From: Achromobacter sp. MYb9
GTDB lineage: Bacteria > Pseudomonadota > Gammaproteobacteria > Burkholderiales > Burkholderiaceae_B
Length of the DNA stretch: 64,000 nucleotides
Direction: 5' to 3'
Assembly: GCF_002975275.1 (NCBI RefSeq)
Contig: NZ_PCOQ01000011.1
Location: forward strand, 1 to 64,000
A model generated the notes under the pieces. It made no database searches. It saw only the letters and a program-made list of their open reading frames with translations, and was not told the DNA's origin. The position numbers and the translations under genes are program-made. Of this stretch, positions 8,757 through 18,253 are shown piece by piece (the first letter of the stretch is position 1; the number at the start of each line of letters is the position of its first letter).

Positions 8757-9179
8757 TTAGGCTGACGGTTGGCCGGGGCCTGCGGGCGAAAACGAGAAGA
8801 ACTGCACGACTTCCCGGCGGACCAGCCAGAGATCGCCGGCGACGAGCATCAGCAGGACACCGCATTCCGCCAGGCCCAGATCGGACTGCACGCGATAGCC
8901 GACCAGCAGCGCGATGCCCAGCGCGCCGGCCAACCCGGCCGGCCAGGCGGGCGGGCGGCCCGACACGGGAAGACGCAAGCCACGACTCCAGCATAGCCAG
9001 GCCATCAGGGGCAGGCACAGCACCGAGAGGGGGATATAGAGGGCGATCGCGGACAACACCACCGCCACGCTGAACGGCGTGTTGAGCGCCAGCGCCATGA
9101 CGGCGATAACGGCGATACCCACGTACCACAGCAGGCGAGCGGCAATAAGGCGAGTCAATTTGACGGCTCGAAGATTCAT
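8757..9179 (-). CDS. Small integral membrane protein of unknown function
   Basis: A 140-residue protein with about four hydrophobic segments (roughly residues 15-35, 38-62, 80-97 and 102-118) separated by short Arg-containing loops. It has no signal peptide and no motif that I recognise. The start ATG at 9179 has no strong ribosome site, so a slightly different start is possible. It is divergent from the monooxygenase-like gene at 9265 and has no partner that hints at a role. Confidence 0.55.
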   Translation of the reverse strand: MNLRAVKLTRLIAARLLWYVGIAVIAVMALALNTPFSVAVVLSAIALYIPLSVLCLPLMAWLCWSRGLRLPVSGRPPAWPAGLAGALGIALLVGYRVQSDLGLAECGVLLMLVAGDLWLVRREVVQFFSFSPAGPGQPSA

Positions 9180-9264
9180 CGGGACAGGCTGACATGAGAA
9201 TTTTCAGCCATACTACTCCGGCCGGCCGGGCCTTACCCGGCCCCAATTTTTCGGAGACACCGTC

Positions 9265-9555
9265 ATGATCCAGGAGATTGCCAGCATTCATGTCCGCGAA
9301 GGGCAGGAAGCGCTGTTCGAGGCAGGCGTGGCACAGGCCAAACCGCTGTTCCTGCGTGCCCGCGGATGCCACAGCATGGCGCTGCACCGTAGCATTGAAC
9401 AACCGCAGCGCTATACGCTGGTGGTCGACTGGGAAACGGTCGAGAACCACATGGTTGATTTTCGCGAATCGCCTGATTTCCAGGAATGGCGCCGGCTTGT
9501 CGCCGGCTTCTTCGTCGAGCCGCCCCAGGTCCACCACGAACAAAAAGTGATCTGA
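9265..9555 (+). CDS. ABM-domain (antibiotic biosynthesis monooxygenase-type) protein
   Basis: A 96-residue single-domain protein of the dimeric alpha/beta-barrel ABM fold. It shows a first beta strand (QEIASIHVREGQE), a helix with FEAGVAQAK, a central GCHSMALHRS strand, and the Y-T-L-V-V-D-W strand followed by the H-M-V-D-F-R-x-S-P-D-F helix. Members include quinol and haem-handling monooxygenases as well as many of unknown substrate. GGAGA precedes the ATG at 9265. It ends 4 bp before a convergent exonuclease gene. Confidence 0.8.
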   Translation: MIQEIASIHVREGQEALFEAGVAQAKPLFLRARGCHSMALHRSIEQPQRYTLVVDWETVENHMVDFRESPDFQEWRRLVAGFFVEPPQVHHEQKVI

Positions 9556-9558
9556 CCG

Positions 9559-10176
9559 TCAGGCCGCGGCCAGCCGCGAGCTGGCCGCCAACGCCACGGC
9601 CACCGTCGTGCGCACGTCGGCCAATGCGCGGTGAGTGGGATCGGACGCCCCCACATGCCGCGCCAGTATCTCGAGCTTATGGGACGGCAGTTCGGGCCAG
9701 GCACGCCGGGCCAGCGCCAGCGTGCAATGCGTCGGGTTGGCGAACGGCAGCCCCGTCTGGTCGGCCGCGGCGCCCAGGAAGCGTCGATCGAACGAGGCAT
9801 TGTGAAAGAACACGGGCAAGTCTTCCACGAATTCGAGGAAGGACGAAAATGCCTGCACCACTGGCACGCCGTGGCGGTCGACTTCCGCCTGCGTGATGCC
9901 GGTCAGCCGGGTGATGAAAGACGGCACGGGCGACCTTGTGCGCACCACCTGCGTGTACTCGCGCGCCAACGTGCCGGCGGCTTCGACGCGGACCGCCGCG
10001 AATTCCAGGATTTCGCACGTGGAGGTGGACAGCCCGGTGGTTTCCAAGTCGGCCACGATGAAAGGGCCGCGCAACGCCTGCAGCGCCGACTCCAGCGCAG
10101 CAGCGGCCTGCGTCCGATTGACCGCCGCACGCGGCGCTCCACCACTGGTCCGTGGACGCCGATTGAAGAACGTCAC
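9559..10176 (-). CDS. DnaQ-like 3'-5' exonuclease
   Basis: A 205-residue DEDDh exonuclease. Exo I is ADLETTGLS (Asp and Glu metal ligands), Exo II is FHNASFDRRFL and Exo III is HRALADVRTT (His and Asp). These are the domains of proofreading subunits and related DNA/RNA trimming nucleases. I place the start at the GTG at 10176: GGAG lies about 8 bases upstream, inside the end of the preceding DUF1653 gene, which stops 4 bases before. The frame stays open far upstream, but that region encodes the DUF1653 protein in another frame. Tight spacing indicates translational coupling. A repair or RNA-turnover role is inferred. Confidence 0.85.
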   Translation of the reverse strand: MTFFNRRPRTSGGAPRAAVNRTQAAAALESALQALRGPFIVADLETTGLSTSTCEILEFAAVRVEAAGTLAREYTQVVRTRSPVPSFITRLTGITQAEVDRHGVPVVQAFSSFLEFVEDLPVFFHNASFDRRFLGAAADQTGLPFANPTHCTLALARRAWPELPSHKLEILARHVGASDPTHRALADVRTTVAVALAASSRLAAA

Positions 10177-10180
10177 CGCG

Positions 10181-10405
10181 CTACTCCGCCGCGCGCAACG
10201 GCGCGAAACGCGGCGAGCCATCGGCCAACTGACCGAAGAACAACGTGGCGGGCCGTACCCACAAACCACGCTCGTGCGGCCAAAGGTGTTCGTACACCAC
10301 CATGGACTCTTCGGTCTCGGAATGGCGGGCGGTACCCACGTACAGGTACAGGCCGCCCTTGTAATGGCGGTGCGAGGCAAGGGCCAGGGCTTCGGATTCG
10401 GTCAT
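10181..10405 (-). CDS. DUF1653 family protein
   Basis: A 74-residue protein with the DUF1653 signature: H-x-H-Y-K-G-G-L-Y, then A-R-H-S-E-T-E-E-S-M-V-V-Y, then L-W-V-R-P-A-x-L-F. The function of the family is unknown. I prefer the ATG at 10405, which gives the usual family length; a TTG at 10471 would add 22 residues and has only a weak ribosome site. The stop lies 4 bases before the GTG of the exonuclease, so the two are co-expressed. Confidence 0.75.
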   Translation of the reverse strand: MTESEALALASHRHYKGGLYLYVGTARHSETEESMVVYEHLWPHERGLWVRPATLFFGQLADGSPRFAPLRAAE

Positions 10406-10515
10406 GGACGGATGCTGCAAATAGAGCGGCCCGGGCGGAGGCGATCCGGCCCAGGCCAGGGATTCAGACAATACCGTCTTTATAGCGCACTCGCGCGGGC
10501 GCCGGCCTGCGGCGC

Positions 10516-11997
10516 TCAGTAACGCACGTATTCCAGCACCGGTTTGGGGGGCAACGGCGTATTTGCCGCAGGCCGTGCCCGCACGGCGGCGGCCACCGGC
10601 TTGACCACCCCGACCTGCCGGTCTTTCCGCAAGGCCTGCGCATCGGCCGCCTCTTGCGTGGCGCGCAGCGTCTGGGCGGCCTCCGCGGTCATCTGCGTGA
10701 TGTCCTCGGTCACGTCACCCAACTTGGCCGATTGCGCCAGCGACACGTTCACGACTTCCGCCATGATCTCGGTGACGCGACGGGACGAGGCCACGATGTC
10801 TTCCATCGTGGCGCCCGCGGACTGCACCTGCCCCGCGCCGCTTTCGATTTGTTCGACGGACGTCGTGATCAATCCCTTGATCTCTTTGGCGGCGGCGGCA
10901 CTGTTCTGCGCCAGGCTGCGGACCTCGGCCGCGACCACCGCGAAACCCTTGCCGTGCGTGCCGGCCCGGGCCGCTTCCACGGCCGCGTTCAAGGCCAGGA
11001 TATTCGTCTGGAAAGCGATGCCGTCCATCACGCCGATGATCTCGGAGATGCGACGCGAACTTTCGGTGATGGCGCCCATCGTCTGCACGACGCCCTTCAC
11101 CGTCTTGCCGCCCTGCTCCGCCACCTTGCTGGCGTCCAGCGCCAAGGCGTTGGCCTGGCTGGCTCGCTCGGCGTTTTCCGTCAAGCCCTGCACCGCTACC
11201 CGCAATGTTTGCGCGGCGGTAAATCGCTTGGTGATGTCGGTGGCGTACTTCACGACTTTGAATGGCCGCCCTTCAGCATCGAAGATCGGGTTGTAGCTGG
11301 CTTCGATCCAGACCTGCCGCCCGCCCTTGCCGATACGCAGGTACTGACCCGTGTCGTGTTGGCCGCTGCGCAGTTTGCGCCAGAATTCCTGGTAGGCCGC
11401 CGTGCGCGCCTCTTCGGGCCGCACGAACATACTGTGGTGCCGGCCTTCAACTTCAGACGCGTGATACCCCACGGCATTCAGGAATAGGTCGTTGGCGCGG
11501 ATGATCGTGCCGTCGAGTTCGAACTCGATAATCGCCTGCACCTTGGAAATGGCCGCCAACTGGCCTTCCGTGTCGGCCTGGCGCTGCTGCTGGTCGGTAA
11601 TGTCGGTGGCGTACTTGACCACCTTGACCGGCCGGCCACGCTTATCGAAGATGGGGTTATACGACGCCTGAAGCCAGACGTCCCGTCCGTCGCGACAGAC
11701 GCGGCGATAACGGCCGGCATCGTAGGCGCCCTGGCCGAGTTTCTGCCAGAAAGCCAGATATTCGGCGGATTCGCGTTCATCGGGATCAATGAACATGCGG
11801 TGGTGTTGCCCCAGGACCTCGTCCAGCGAATATCCCATGGTATCCAGGAAATTCTGATTGGCCATCAGGACATGGCCTTCGAGGTCGAATTCGATAACGG
11901 CCTGGGCGCGATGGATCGCCGAGATCTGGCCGTATAAATCCGCCTTTTGCATGCCGCGTTCTCCGCGGAAAAGGCGATTGAGGGTAGTCCATTGCAT
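10516..11997 (-). CDS. Soluble methyl-accepting chemotaxis protein with two PAS domains
   Basis: A 493-residue receptor with no membrane segment. Two PAS/PAC units (about residues 20-130 and 145-255) are clearly a tandem duplication: both contain an A-x-I-E-F-[DE]-L-[DE]-G opening, an F-L-[DN]-x-[MV]-G-Y loop and a Y-N-P-I-F-D...V-V-K-Y-A-T-D-I-T end. The signalling domain follows, with the hairpin tip [20 protein letters not shown] (about 335) and a long coiled coil. The layout matches BdlA/Aer2-like cytosolic sensors of redox or oxygen and biofilm dispersal. The tail ends in EYVRY with no obvious NWETF-type tether. AGGAG lies 9 bases before the ATG at 11997. Confidence 0.9.
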   Translation of the reverse strand: MQWTTLNRLFRGERGMQKADLYGQISAIHRAQAVIEFDLEGHVLMANQNFLDTMGYSLDEVLGQHHRMFIDPDERESAEYLAFWQKLGQGAYDAGRYRRVCRDGRDVWLQASYNPIFDKRGRPVKVVKYATDITDQQQRQADTEGQLAAISKVQAIIEFELDGTIIRANDLFLNAVGYHASEVEGRHHSMFVRPEEARTAAYQEFWRKLRSGQHDTGQYLRIGKGGRQVWIEASYNPIFDAEGRPFKVVKYATDITKRFTAAQTLRVAVQGLTENAERASQANALALDASKVAEQGGKTVKGVVQTMGAITESSRRISEIIGVMDGIAFQTNILALNAAVEAARAGTHGKGFAVVAAEVRSLAQNSAAAAKEIKGLITTSVEQIESGAGQVQSAGATMEDIVASSRRVTEIMAEVVNVSLAQSAKLGDVTEDITQMTAEAAQTLRATQEAADAQALRKDRQVGVVKPVAAAVRARPAANTPLPPKPVLEYVRY

Positions 11998-12479
11998 GAT
12001 GCGTCTCCTGCCAAGAGATGGGACGGGTTCCTGAAAACGGTCGACAAGCGGAATCTCTATCAGAACTGCTTGGCGCGTCCCAAACTCAGCTGTGCATGCC
12101 GCGCCGCATGCGCTTGCTGCCTGGTGGTCCGTCGCACAGCAGTAACGGCAGGCTGGCTAGAAACATAAGAACACAAGAGTGTATCTAGTCGAAATTATTT
12201 AATCCTAAAAATGAACGTTTCTCAACCCATTATCGGTGGCATTGTGAAAAAAAGTTCTGCTGCATAACTAACGCGGGGTTTTCGAATACCCCGGACAATG
12301 GCGCTCAGGGTTAATACGAATTCCGTCGCCCATTCTTATGGGGGTTAACCGCAGCGCACTCTTTCAACGGAGTCACTGCCCCTAATTATTAATGGGGTGA
12401 ATATAAATACGGACGGATCACCCGCCATGTTGGCGCGCACGCCGGGATCCCGCCCGGCATTCATGACTTTGCGCAGTAA
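11998..12479. other. 482-bp intergenic region
   Basis: It holds the 5' control region of the chemoreceptor and the downstream region of the glutathione transferase gene. Base composition drops to AT-rich between about 12165 and 12270. A hairpin CGGGGT-N8-ACCCCG lies at 12274-12293. I see no gene that I can support; an 18-codon ORF at 12211 lacks a ribosome site. Confidence 0.4.
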
Positions 12480-13190
12480 TCAGGCGGCGTCCAGTTCGCG
12501 ATACTGGCGAAAAATGCACTCGCCAAAAGGCAACCGCCTGCCACTATCGAAATAGGCCTGCAATGCCGGCAACGCCGCCACGCGCGCGTGCAGGGCCATC
12601 ACGTTCGGATAATCCGAAGCCACCGTGCCCATGCGCTTGGGAAAGGCATAGAGCAGCCCGTCAACCAAATGGAACAGCGACAGGTCAACGTAGGTCCAGC
12701 GCGTGCCGCCGGCCAGCCAGGCCTCGGGGCCGGCAAGCGCGCGTTCGAAGTACGCCAGAAATTTCGGTATGCGTTCTTCCCGGAAACCGCGCGCGCGGCG
12801 CGCAGCTTCTTCTTTCTGGTCTTCGTAGTAGTCGTTGGCGGAAATGGGGTGATGCGTATCGTGCGCCTCGGTCACCATATCGGCGATGGTCAACTGAAGT
12901 TGATTCACCCATAGACGGCCTTCCAGCGATTCTGGCGCCAGCCCATGCTTTTCGCCCAGGAACAGCAGGATATTGGCCGTCTGGCCCAGCGTCATGCCGT
13001 CGGCCACCAGATAGGGCGGCGCGAATGGCGGATGCTTGCGTGGCGCCTGCATATCGTCGATCAGCGCATTTTCCGAGGCGCCAGGTTCGCGCACGCGTTC
13101 GCGATACGGAATGCCGCCTGCTTCCAGCGCCAGGCGCACGAACTCGCCACGCCCGGGAATGCCGTCCCAATACCAGAGGTCATATGTCAT
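12480..13190 (-). CDS. Glutathione S-transferase family protein
   Basis: A 236-residue cytosolic transferase. The N-terminal thioredoxin-like domain (about 1-85) opens with YDLWYWDGIPGRGEFVRLALE, with Tyr/Trp in the usual activating region, and contains a PPYLV cis-proline turn and an LGQT segment. An all-helical C-terminal domain follows (about 95-225). It would conjugate glutathione to electrophiles or act as a peroxidase. The ATG at 13190 has AGGAGA about 6 bases upstream. The GlxA-type regulator gene begins upstream on the same strand and ends 25 bp before this start, so co-transcription is possible. Confidence 0.85.
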   Translation of the reverse strand: MTYDLWYWDGIPGRGEFVRLALEAGGIPYRERVREPGASENALIDDMQAPRKHPPFAPPYLVADGMTLGQTANILLFLGEKHGLAPESLEGRLWVNQLQLTIADMVTEAHDTHHPISANDYYEDQKEEAARRARGFREERIPKFLAYFERALAGPEAWLAGGTRWTYVDLSLFHLVDGLLYAFPKRMGTVASDYPNVMALHARVAALPALQAYFDSGRRLPFGECIFRQYRELDAA

Positions 13191-13215
13191 GCCGTCTCCT
13201 TTGGTTAAGCGAAGG

Positions 13216-14298
13216 CTAGGCAGGAAATACGCTGACGCCGCCCTCTTGCCCGGCCGCCTGCGCGCCACGGGCCTGTTGATACTGGCGCGGGGATAATCCG
13301 AAGTGCGCCCTGAAATCGCGCGAGAAATGCGCACCGTCCGCAAAACCGCAGTCCAACGCAATCTGCGTGATGCTGCAAGGATTATTCAGCAACAACCAGC
13401 TTCCGTACTCCAACCGCAATTGCCGCTGAAACGCCATGGGCGACATGCCCGTGGCAACGCGGAACGCACGTTCCAGTTGCCGCCGGCCCACGCCGACGTA
13501 GCGCGCGATGGCGTCCAGCGGCGGCGGGTTGTCGATGCGCTGCTCGATGAAGTGCGCCGCCTGGCGCACGCGCAGATCCTGGATGCCGGACAGGTCGGTG
13601 CGGAAATGCGCCTGCGGCACGCGGCCGGGGCGCACGCCTTGCAGCATCATGTGCCGCATCGCCTGCTGCGCCTTGTCGCGCCCGCAATGACGGGCCACCA
13701 GATACAGGCCCAGGTCGATCGCCGCGGTGGAGCCGGCGCACGAGATCAGGTCGCCTTCGTCCACGAACAGGCGGTCCACCACCGCGCGGGTCTGCGGAAA
13801 GCGCTCGCGAAACGCATCCAGCACATTCCAGTGCACGCATACCGTGCGCGGCCCGATCACGTCGGCCTGCGCCAGGGCGAACGTGCCCGTGCAGATGCCC
13901 AGCAGCCGAACCCGCAGCGCCGCCGCCAACCGCAGCCAGTCGCGCAGCGGCTCCGGCATGCGGCCGTTGATGTAGTCGTTACCCCCGCAGACGGCCACGT
14001 AGTCGAACTGCGCCGGGTCGTCGGGCAGGCTGTCGGCCACGTCGATGGTCAGGCCCGCGCTGGAGCAACGCGGCTTGCCGTCCCAGCTCATGACGCGCCA
14101 TGCCGTATGGATCTGCCGGCTGCGCCCGCCATGGTCGCCTGCCAGGCGCAACACGTCGACCAGTCCGGCGAACGCAGCCAGCGTGAACTGGTCCATCAGC
14201 ACGATGCCGATGGTGAGTGCGGGTTTCCCCTGGGGCAGGGCCTCTGCGGCGTCCTCATAGGAGGAAGGCCGGGAAGCCGGTGTTTCGACGATCGTCAT
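13216..14298 (-). CDS. GlxA-type transcriptional regulator (DJ-1/PfpI domain plus AraC HTH)
   Basis: A 360-residue regulator. An N-terminal class I amidotransferase-like (DJ-1/PfpI) domain lies at about 28-200 and keeps a Cys in the nucleophile-elbow-like motif GICTGTFALA. A two-helix AraC DNA-binding domain lies at about 240-340, with ERAFRVATGMSPMAFQRQLRLE and a SITQIALDCGFADGAHFSRDFR second helix. Homologues such as GbdR, CdhR and ArgR control amine and amino-acid catabolism. It is divergent from the Pot-like transporter and racemase operon and probably activates it. The ATG at 14298 has a poor ribosome site, so the start is uncertain. Confidence 0.85.
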   Translation of the reverse strand: MTIVETPASRPSSYEDAAEALPQGKPALTIGIVLMDQFTLAAFAGLVDVLRLAGDHGGRSRQIHTAWRVMSWDGKPRCSSAGLTIDVADSLPDDPAQFDYVAVCGGNDYINGRMPEPLRDWLRLAAALRVRLLGICTGTFALAQADVIGPRTVCVHWNVLDAFRERFPQTRAVVDRLFVDEGDLISCAGSTAAIDLGLYLVARHCGRDKAQQAMRHMMLQGVRPGRVPQAHFRTDLSGIQDLRVRQAAHFIEQRIDNPPPLDAIARYVGVGRRQLERAFRVATGMSPMAFQRQLRLEYGSWLLLNNPCSITQIALDCGFADGAHFSRDFRAHFGLSPRQYQQARGAQAAGQEGGVSVFPA

Positions 14299-14453
14299 GT
14301 CGCAATTATTCAAGTTTATGTCCCACGCCTTCAAGCTGGTTTTCCCTGGGATCACCCAAGATGCAGGCATGGCGACGTCACGGCTCCGCGTTTGGAACGC
14401 CCGGTTCCACGGGCAGCCGAGACAAGCCGATAAATCGACAAGGGGAATCCGAC

Positions 14454-15506
14454 ATGGCAACACTTACCCGCAGCGCCCTGCGCGCCGCCTTGCTGGGCGC
14501 CGGCCTGATGCTGGCCACGCAGGCGACGGCGCAGCAGCAGAAGATCACCGTCGCCTGGTATGGCGGCAATTGGGGCGACGCGTTCCGCGCCTGCGTCGCC
14601 GAGCCCTACACCAAGGCCACGGGCGTGACGGTCGTGCCGGAAGTCGGTACGTCGACCACGACGCTGGCCAAGCTGCAACAGCAGAAAAACGCGCCCACGA
14701 TCGACGTCGCCTGGATGGACGGCGGCATCAGCGAACTGGCCGCGCAGGCTGGCGTGCTGGACACGCTGGACCCCGCCGCCATCCCGAATCTGAAGAACGT
14801 CATCGACCAGGGCGTGTACCGCAATGGCGACGCCGCTTACGCCGTCAGCACCGGCTACTACTCGCTGGGCATCACCTACAACACGAAGGAAGTGCCGCAG
14901 GCGCCCACCAGCTGGAAAGACCTGTGGAAGCCCGAGTATGCCGGCGCGGTGGCCGTGCCATCGCCCGCGAACTCCTCCGGCGTGCCGTTCGTGTTCTTCC
15001 TGGCGCGTGTCTGGGCGATCGACCCGTCCAACCTGGCTCCGCTGTACGCCAAGCTGGCCACGCTGGACACCGCCTTGTTCTTCGACAGCTCGGGCGCCGC
15101 CAGCAACGCCTACCAAAGCGGCGAGGCCATCATCGGCGCGCACTTCAACGTGGGCGCGTGGGACTTGATCGACAAGGGTCTGCCGATCGGTTTCGCGGTG
15201 CCCAAGGAAGGAGCGTGGGCCACGGATGCCCGCCTGCACCTGGTCAAGGGCGCGCCCAATGCCGCCGCGGCCAAGAAGTTCGTCGACACCGCGCTTACGC
15301 CGGAGGCCGCTGTTTGCCTGGCCACACGCCTGTATCTGGGCCCGGCCGTCAAGGACGTGCAGGTGCCCAAGGACGTGGCCCGCAAACTGCCGTGGGGCGC
15401 AGAGGGTTCGGTGAAGAACCTGAGCCTGTTCGACTGGAACCTCATCAACAGCCGCCGCGCCGAGGTGACGGATGCCTGGAACCGCCAGGTCGCTCGCAAG
15501 CGCTAG
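14454..15506 (+). CDS. ABC transporter substrate-binding protein (PotD-like)
   Basis: A 350-residue periplasmic binding protein with a signal peptide ending near ATAQ (residue 24). The mature chain starts with ITVAWYGGNWGDAFR, typical of family-1 solute-binding proteins of the spermidine/putrescine and related amine systems. It captures the ligand for the downstream ATPase and two permeases, which follow with gaps of 13 bp or less. The ATG at 14454 has AGGGGA about 6 bases upstream. The ligand is unknown; the racemase gene at the end of the operon suggests a cyclic amino acid or betaine. Confidence 0.88.
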   Translation: MATLTRSALRAALLGAGLMLATQATAQQQKITVAWYGGNWGDAFRACVAEPYTKATGVTVVPEVGTSTTTLAKLQQQKNAPTIDVAWMDGGISELAAQAGVLDTLDPAAIPNLKNVIDQGVYRNGDAAYAVSTGYYSLGITYNTKEVPQAPTSWKDLWKPEYAGAVAVPSPANSSGVPFVFFLARVWAIDPSNLAPLYAKLATLDTALFFDSSGAASNAYQSGEAIIGAHFNVGAWDLIDKGLPIGFAVPKEGAWATDARLHLVKGAPNAAAAKKFVDTALTPEAAVCLATRLYLGPAVKDVQVPKDVARKLPWGAEGSVKNLSLFDWNLINSRRAEVTDAWNRQVARKR

Positions 15507-15519
15507 GCCAGGGTCGAAC

Positions 15520-16569
15520 ATGTCCACTTTGCTCACCATCGAAGGCGTGTCGATGCGGTTTGGCGCCTACCAGGCCCTGGACCGGATCGACCTGGACATC
15601 CAGCAGGGGGAATTCGTGGCCCTGCTGGGGCCCAGCGGCTGCGGCAAGACCACCTTGCTGCGCTCGATCGCCGGCTTCCTGAAGCCCGAATCGGGCCGCA
15701 TCCTGATCGACGGCCAGGACATCAGCCGCCTGGCCGCGCACCATCGCCCACTGAACACGGTGTTCCAGAACTATGCGCTGTTCCCGCATATGACCGTGTC
15801 CGAGAATGTGGCCTACGGCCCGCGGCGGCAAGGCGCGTCGAAAACCGAGGCCGCCGAGCGCGCCGGCGCGGCGCTGGACATGGTCGGGCTGGCGGATTTT
15901 GGCCCGCGCTACCCGCGCGAGATGTCGGGCGGCCAGCAACAGCGCGTGGCGCTGGCGCGCGCCATCGTCAACCGGCCCAAGCTGCTGTTGCTGGACGAGC
16001 CGCTATCCGCGCTGGATCTGAAGCTGCGAAAGCGCATGCAGCTGGAACTCAAGCACCTGCAAGCCAAGCTGGGCATTGCCTTCATCTTCGTCACGCACGA
16101 TCAGGAAGAGGCCATGACCATGGCCGACCGCGTCGTCGTCATGCACGCGGGACGCATCGAGCAGGTGGGCGCCGGCACGGACATCTATCGGCAACCCGCC
16201 ACGCGCTTTGTCGCGGAGTTCATCGGCGATGCCAATTTCATATCGTTCACCGCATTGGATGGCGACACGCTGCAGTTGGACACGCAGGGTCTTCGCGTGC
16301 CGTTCGGCAAGCCCGCGCCCGCGCGTGGCGTGGCGGTGCTGCGCCCAGAAGACCTTCGGCTTCGTGGCGAAGCGGCCACCGATACCTGGACCGGCGCGGT
16401 CACCGACGTCATCAACGTGGGCAGCCACAGCATGATCCACGTGGACCTGGGCGGGCAGATCATCGTGGCGCGCCACGGCGGCATCGCGCCCACCGGGCTG
16501 CGGCCCGGCGCGACGGTCCATCTGGCGTTCGAGCCGGAACACCTGCACCTGATCGGTGAGCAACCATGA
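15520..16569 (+). CDS. ABC transporter ATP-binding protein (PotA-like)
   Basis: A 349-residue ATPase with Walker A GPSGCGKTT (about residue 38), Q-loop FQNYALFPH, signature MSGGQQQRVALARA, Walker B LLLLDEPLSALD and switch H-loop FVTHDQEEAM. A C-terminal TOBE regulatory domain follows (about 270-345). It is the power unit of the Pot-like importer. It starts 13 bp after the binding-protein gene and overlaps the first permease gene by 4 bases, so translation is coupled. Confidence 0.92.
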   Translation: MSTLLTIEGVSMRFGAYQALDRIDLDIQQGEFVALLGPSGCGKTTLLRSIAGFLKPESGRILIDGQDISRLAAHHRPLNTVFQNYALFPHMTVSENVAYGPRRQGASKTEAAERAGAALDMVGLADFGPRYPREMSGGQQQRVALARAIVNRPKLLLLDEPLSALDLKLRKRMQLELKHLQAKLGIAFIFVTHDQEEAMTMADRVVVMHAGRIEQVGAGTDIYRQPATRFVAEFIGDANFISFTALDGDTLQLDTQGLRVPFGKPAPARGVAVLRPEDLRLRGEAATDTWTGAVTDVINVGSHSMIHVDLGGQIIVARHGGIAPTGLRPGATVHLAFEPEHLHLIGEQP

Positions 16570-17414
16570 ACGGGCGCGCCTGGCTCTCGCCCGGCCTGTT
16601 GCTGGCCGCGCCCGTGCTTTTTTTCGCGGCCTTCTTCCTGGCGCCGCTGGCGGTGGTGGCGTTGGCCAGCATCACGGGCGGGCCGGAAGGCATGACGCTG
16701 ACCTTGCAGCAGTATGTGCGCGTGCTGGCCGATCAGTATCACTGGGACGTGATCCTGGTGACCTTCCGGCTGGCGTTCTTCACCACGGTCGTGTGCGTGA
16801 TCCTGGGTTACCCCCTGGCCTGGTATCTGGTGCGCGTGGTGCGCTGGCAGGCTTGGCGGCGCTTCTGCGTGATCCTGCTGGTGGTGCCCCTGTTCACCAG
16901 CAACATCGTGCGCGCTTTCGGCTGGATGGTGCTGCTGGGCCGCAACGGGCTGGTCAACCAGGCGCTGGTGGGTGCCGGCGTGGCCGACCGTCCGGTGCGT
17001 TTCATCGGCACCGAGCTGGGCATCCTGATCGGCATGGTCTATGTGCTGCTGCCCTTCGTGGTGCTGGCCGTGGGCAACGCGCTGGCCCGGGTGGATCCGG
17101 CGTGCGAGCAGGCCTCCGCCGACCTGGGCGCCAGCCCTGCCTCGACGTTCTTCCATATCACCTGGCCGTTGACGTTGCCCGGCGTGGTGTCCGGCGCCAT
17201 CATCGTCTTCACGCTGGCGGTCAGCGCCTATGTGACGCCCGCGCTGCTGTCAGGCGGCCGGATCTCGGTGCTGTCCATGCTGATCTTCCAGCAATACAGC
17301 TCGGTATTCGACTTCCATTACGGCGGCGCGCTAAGCATGGTGCTGCTGGTTTTCACCCTGATCCTGGTTGCGCTGGCAAACCGCGCCGCCGTCCTGCCCG
17401 GAGCCGCCCGATGA
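16566..17414 (+). CDS. ABC transporter permease (PotB-like)
   Basis: A 282-residue inner-membrane permease with six hydrophobic segments and the cytoplasmic EAA loop, E-Q-A-S-A-D-L-G-A-S-P-A-x-T-F-F (about residues 180-195), which docks the ATPase. It is the first of two permeases of the Pot-type importer. It overlaps the ATPase gene by 4 bases and the second permease by the ATGA arrangement. Confidence 0.9.
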   Translation: MNGRAWLSPGLLLAAPVLFFAAFFLAPLAVVALASITGGPEGMTLTLQQYVRVLADQYHWDVILVTFRLAFFTTVVCVILGYPLAWYLVRVVRWQAWRRFCVILLVVPLFTSNIVRAFGWMVLLGRNGLVNQALVGAGVADRPVRFIGTELGILIGMVYVLLPFVVLAVGNALARVDPACEQASADLGASPASTFFHITWPLTLPGVVSGAIIVFTLAVSAYVTPALLSGGRISVLSMLIFQQYSSVFDFHYGGALSMVLLVFTLILVALANRAAVLPGAAR

Positions 17415-18202
17415 TCGCCCGCACCCTGATCCGCCTGATCGCGCTGGCCGTGCTGGCGTACCTGGCCCTGCCGCTCGTGGTGATCCTGGGATCGTCGTTT
17501 ACGGCCACGCCCTACCTGGCGTTTCCGCCGCAAGGCTGGACGCTGGAGTGGTACCGCACGCTGCTTGTCGAAGCCGGCTACGTGGCGGCATTCACGACCA
17601 GCACCGTGCTGGCGCTGGCGGCGACTCTTGCCGCGGTGGTGCTGACCGTGCCAGCCGCGCTGGCGATCGCGCGCTACGAATTCCCGGGCAAGGCCGCGCT
17701 GACGTCAGTGCTGATGTCGCCGCTGGTGTTGCCGCACATCGTGCTGGGCGCGGCGCTATTGCAGTACGGCGCGTACTTTGGGCTGACGCGCAGTTTCCTG
17801 TCGCTGTTGATCGGGCACATCGTCATCATCGCGCCGTTCGTGCTGCGGTCCACGCTGACGCTTCTGACGCCGGAACAACGCGCGCTGGAAGAGGCGTCGG
17901 CGGACCTGGGCGCCAACCCCTGGACCACGTTCTTCCTGGTGGTGCTGCCGCAGATCCGGCCGGGCATCGTGACCGGTTCCATCTTCGCGTTCATCTCGTC
18001 GTGGATCAACGTGGAGCTTTCCATTTTCAACACCACGGCGGACCTGAACACCATTCCCGTCAAGCTCTTCAACTATGTGCAGTACACGATCGATCCGACC
18101 ATCGCAGCCGTATCGGGCGCCACGATTGTGGTTGCGGTGATCGCTATCGTCATCCTGGATTTGACCGTCGGATTGGACATGCTGTCCGAACGCGGCAAAT
18201 AG
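17411..18202 (+). CDS. ABC transporter permease (PotC-like)
   Basis: A 263-residue permease with six hydrophobic segments and an EAA loop (E-E-A-S-A-D-L-G-A-N-P-W-T-T-F-F). The start ATG at 17411 overlaps the stop of the preceding permease (ATGA). The frame is open further upstream, but that stretch is the first permease in another frame. It completes the four-part importer and is followed 51 bp later by the racemase-family gene. Confidence 0.9.
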   Translation: MIARTLIRLIALAVLAYLALPLVVILGSSFTATPYLAFPPQGWTLEWYRTLLVEAGYVAAFTTSTVLALAATLAAVVLTVPAALAIARYEFPGKAALTSVLMSPLVLPHIVLGAALLQYGAYFGLTRSFLSLLIGHIVIIAPFVLRSTLTLLTPEQRALEEASADLGANPWTTFFLVVLPQIRPGIVTGSIFAFISSWINVELSIFNTTADLNTIPVKLFNYVQYTIDPTIAAVSGATIVVAVIAIVILDLTVGLDMLSERGK

Positions 18203-18253
18203 TTTCCCCCATCTGCTTTTCCCCTTCATCCTACTTAGTCTGGAGCCACAGTC

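Noticed and set aside
12211..12267. 18-codon ORF in the AT-rich gap
   Set aside because: It has no ribosome site and no evidence of coding beyond an ATG and a stop.
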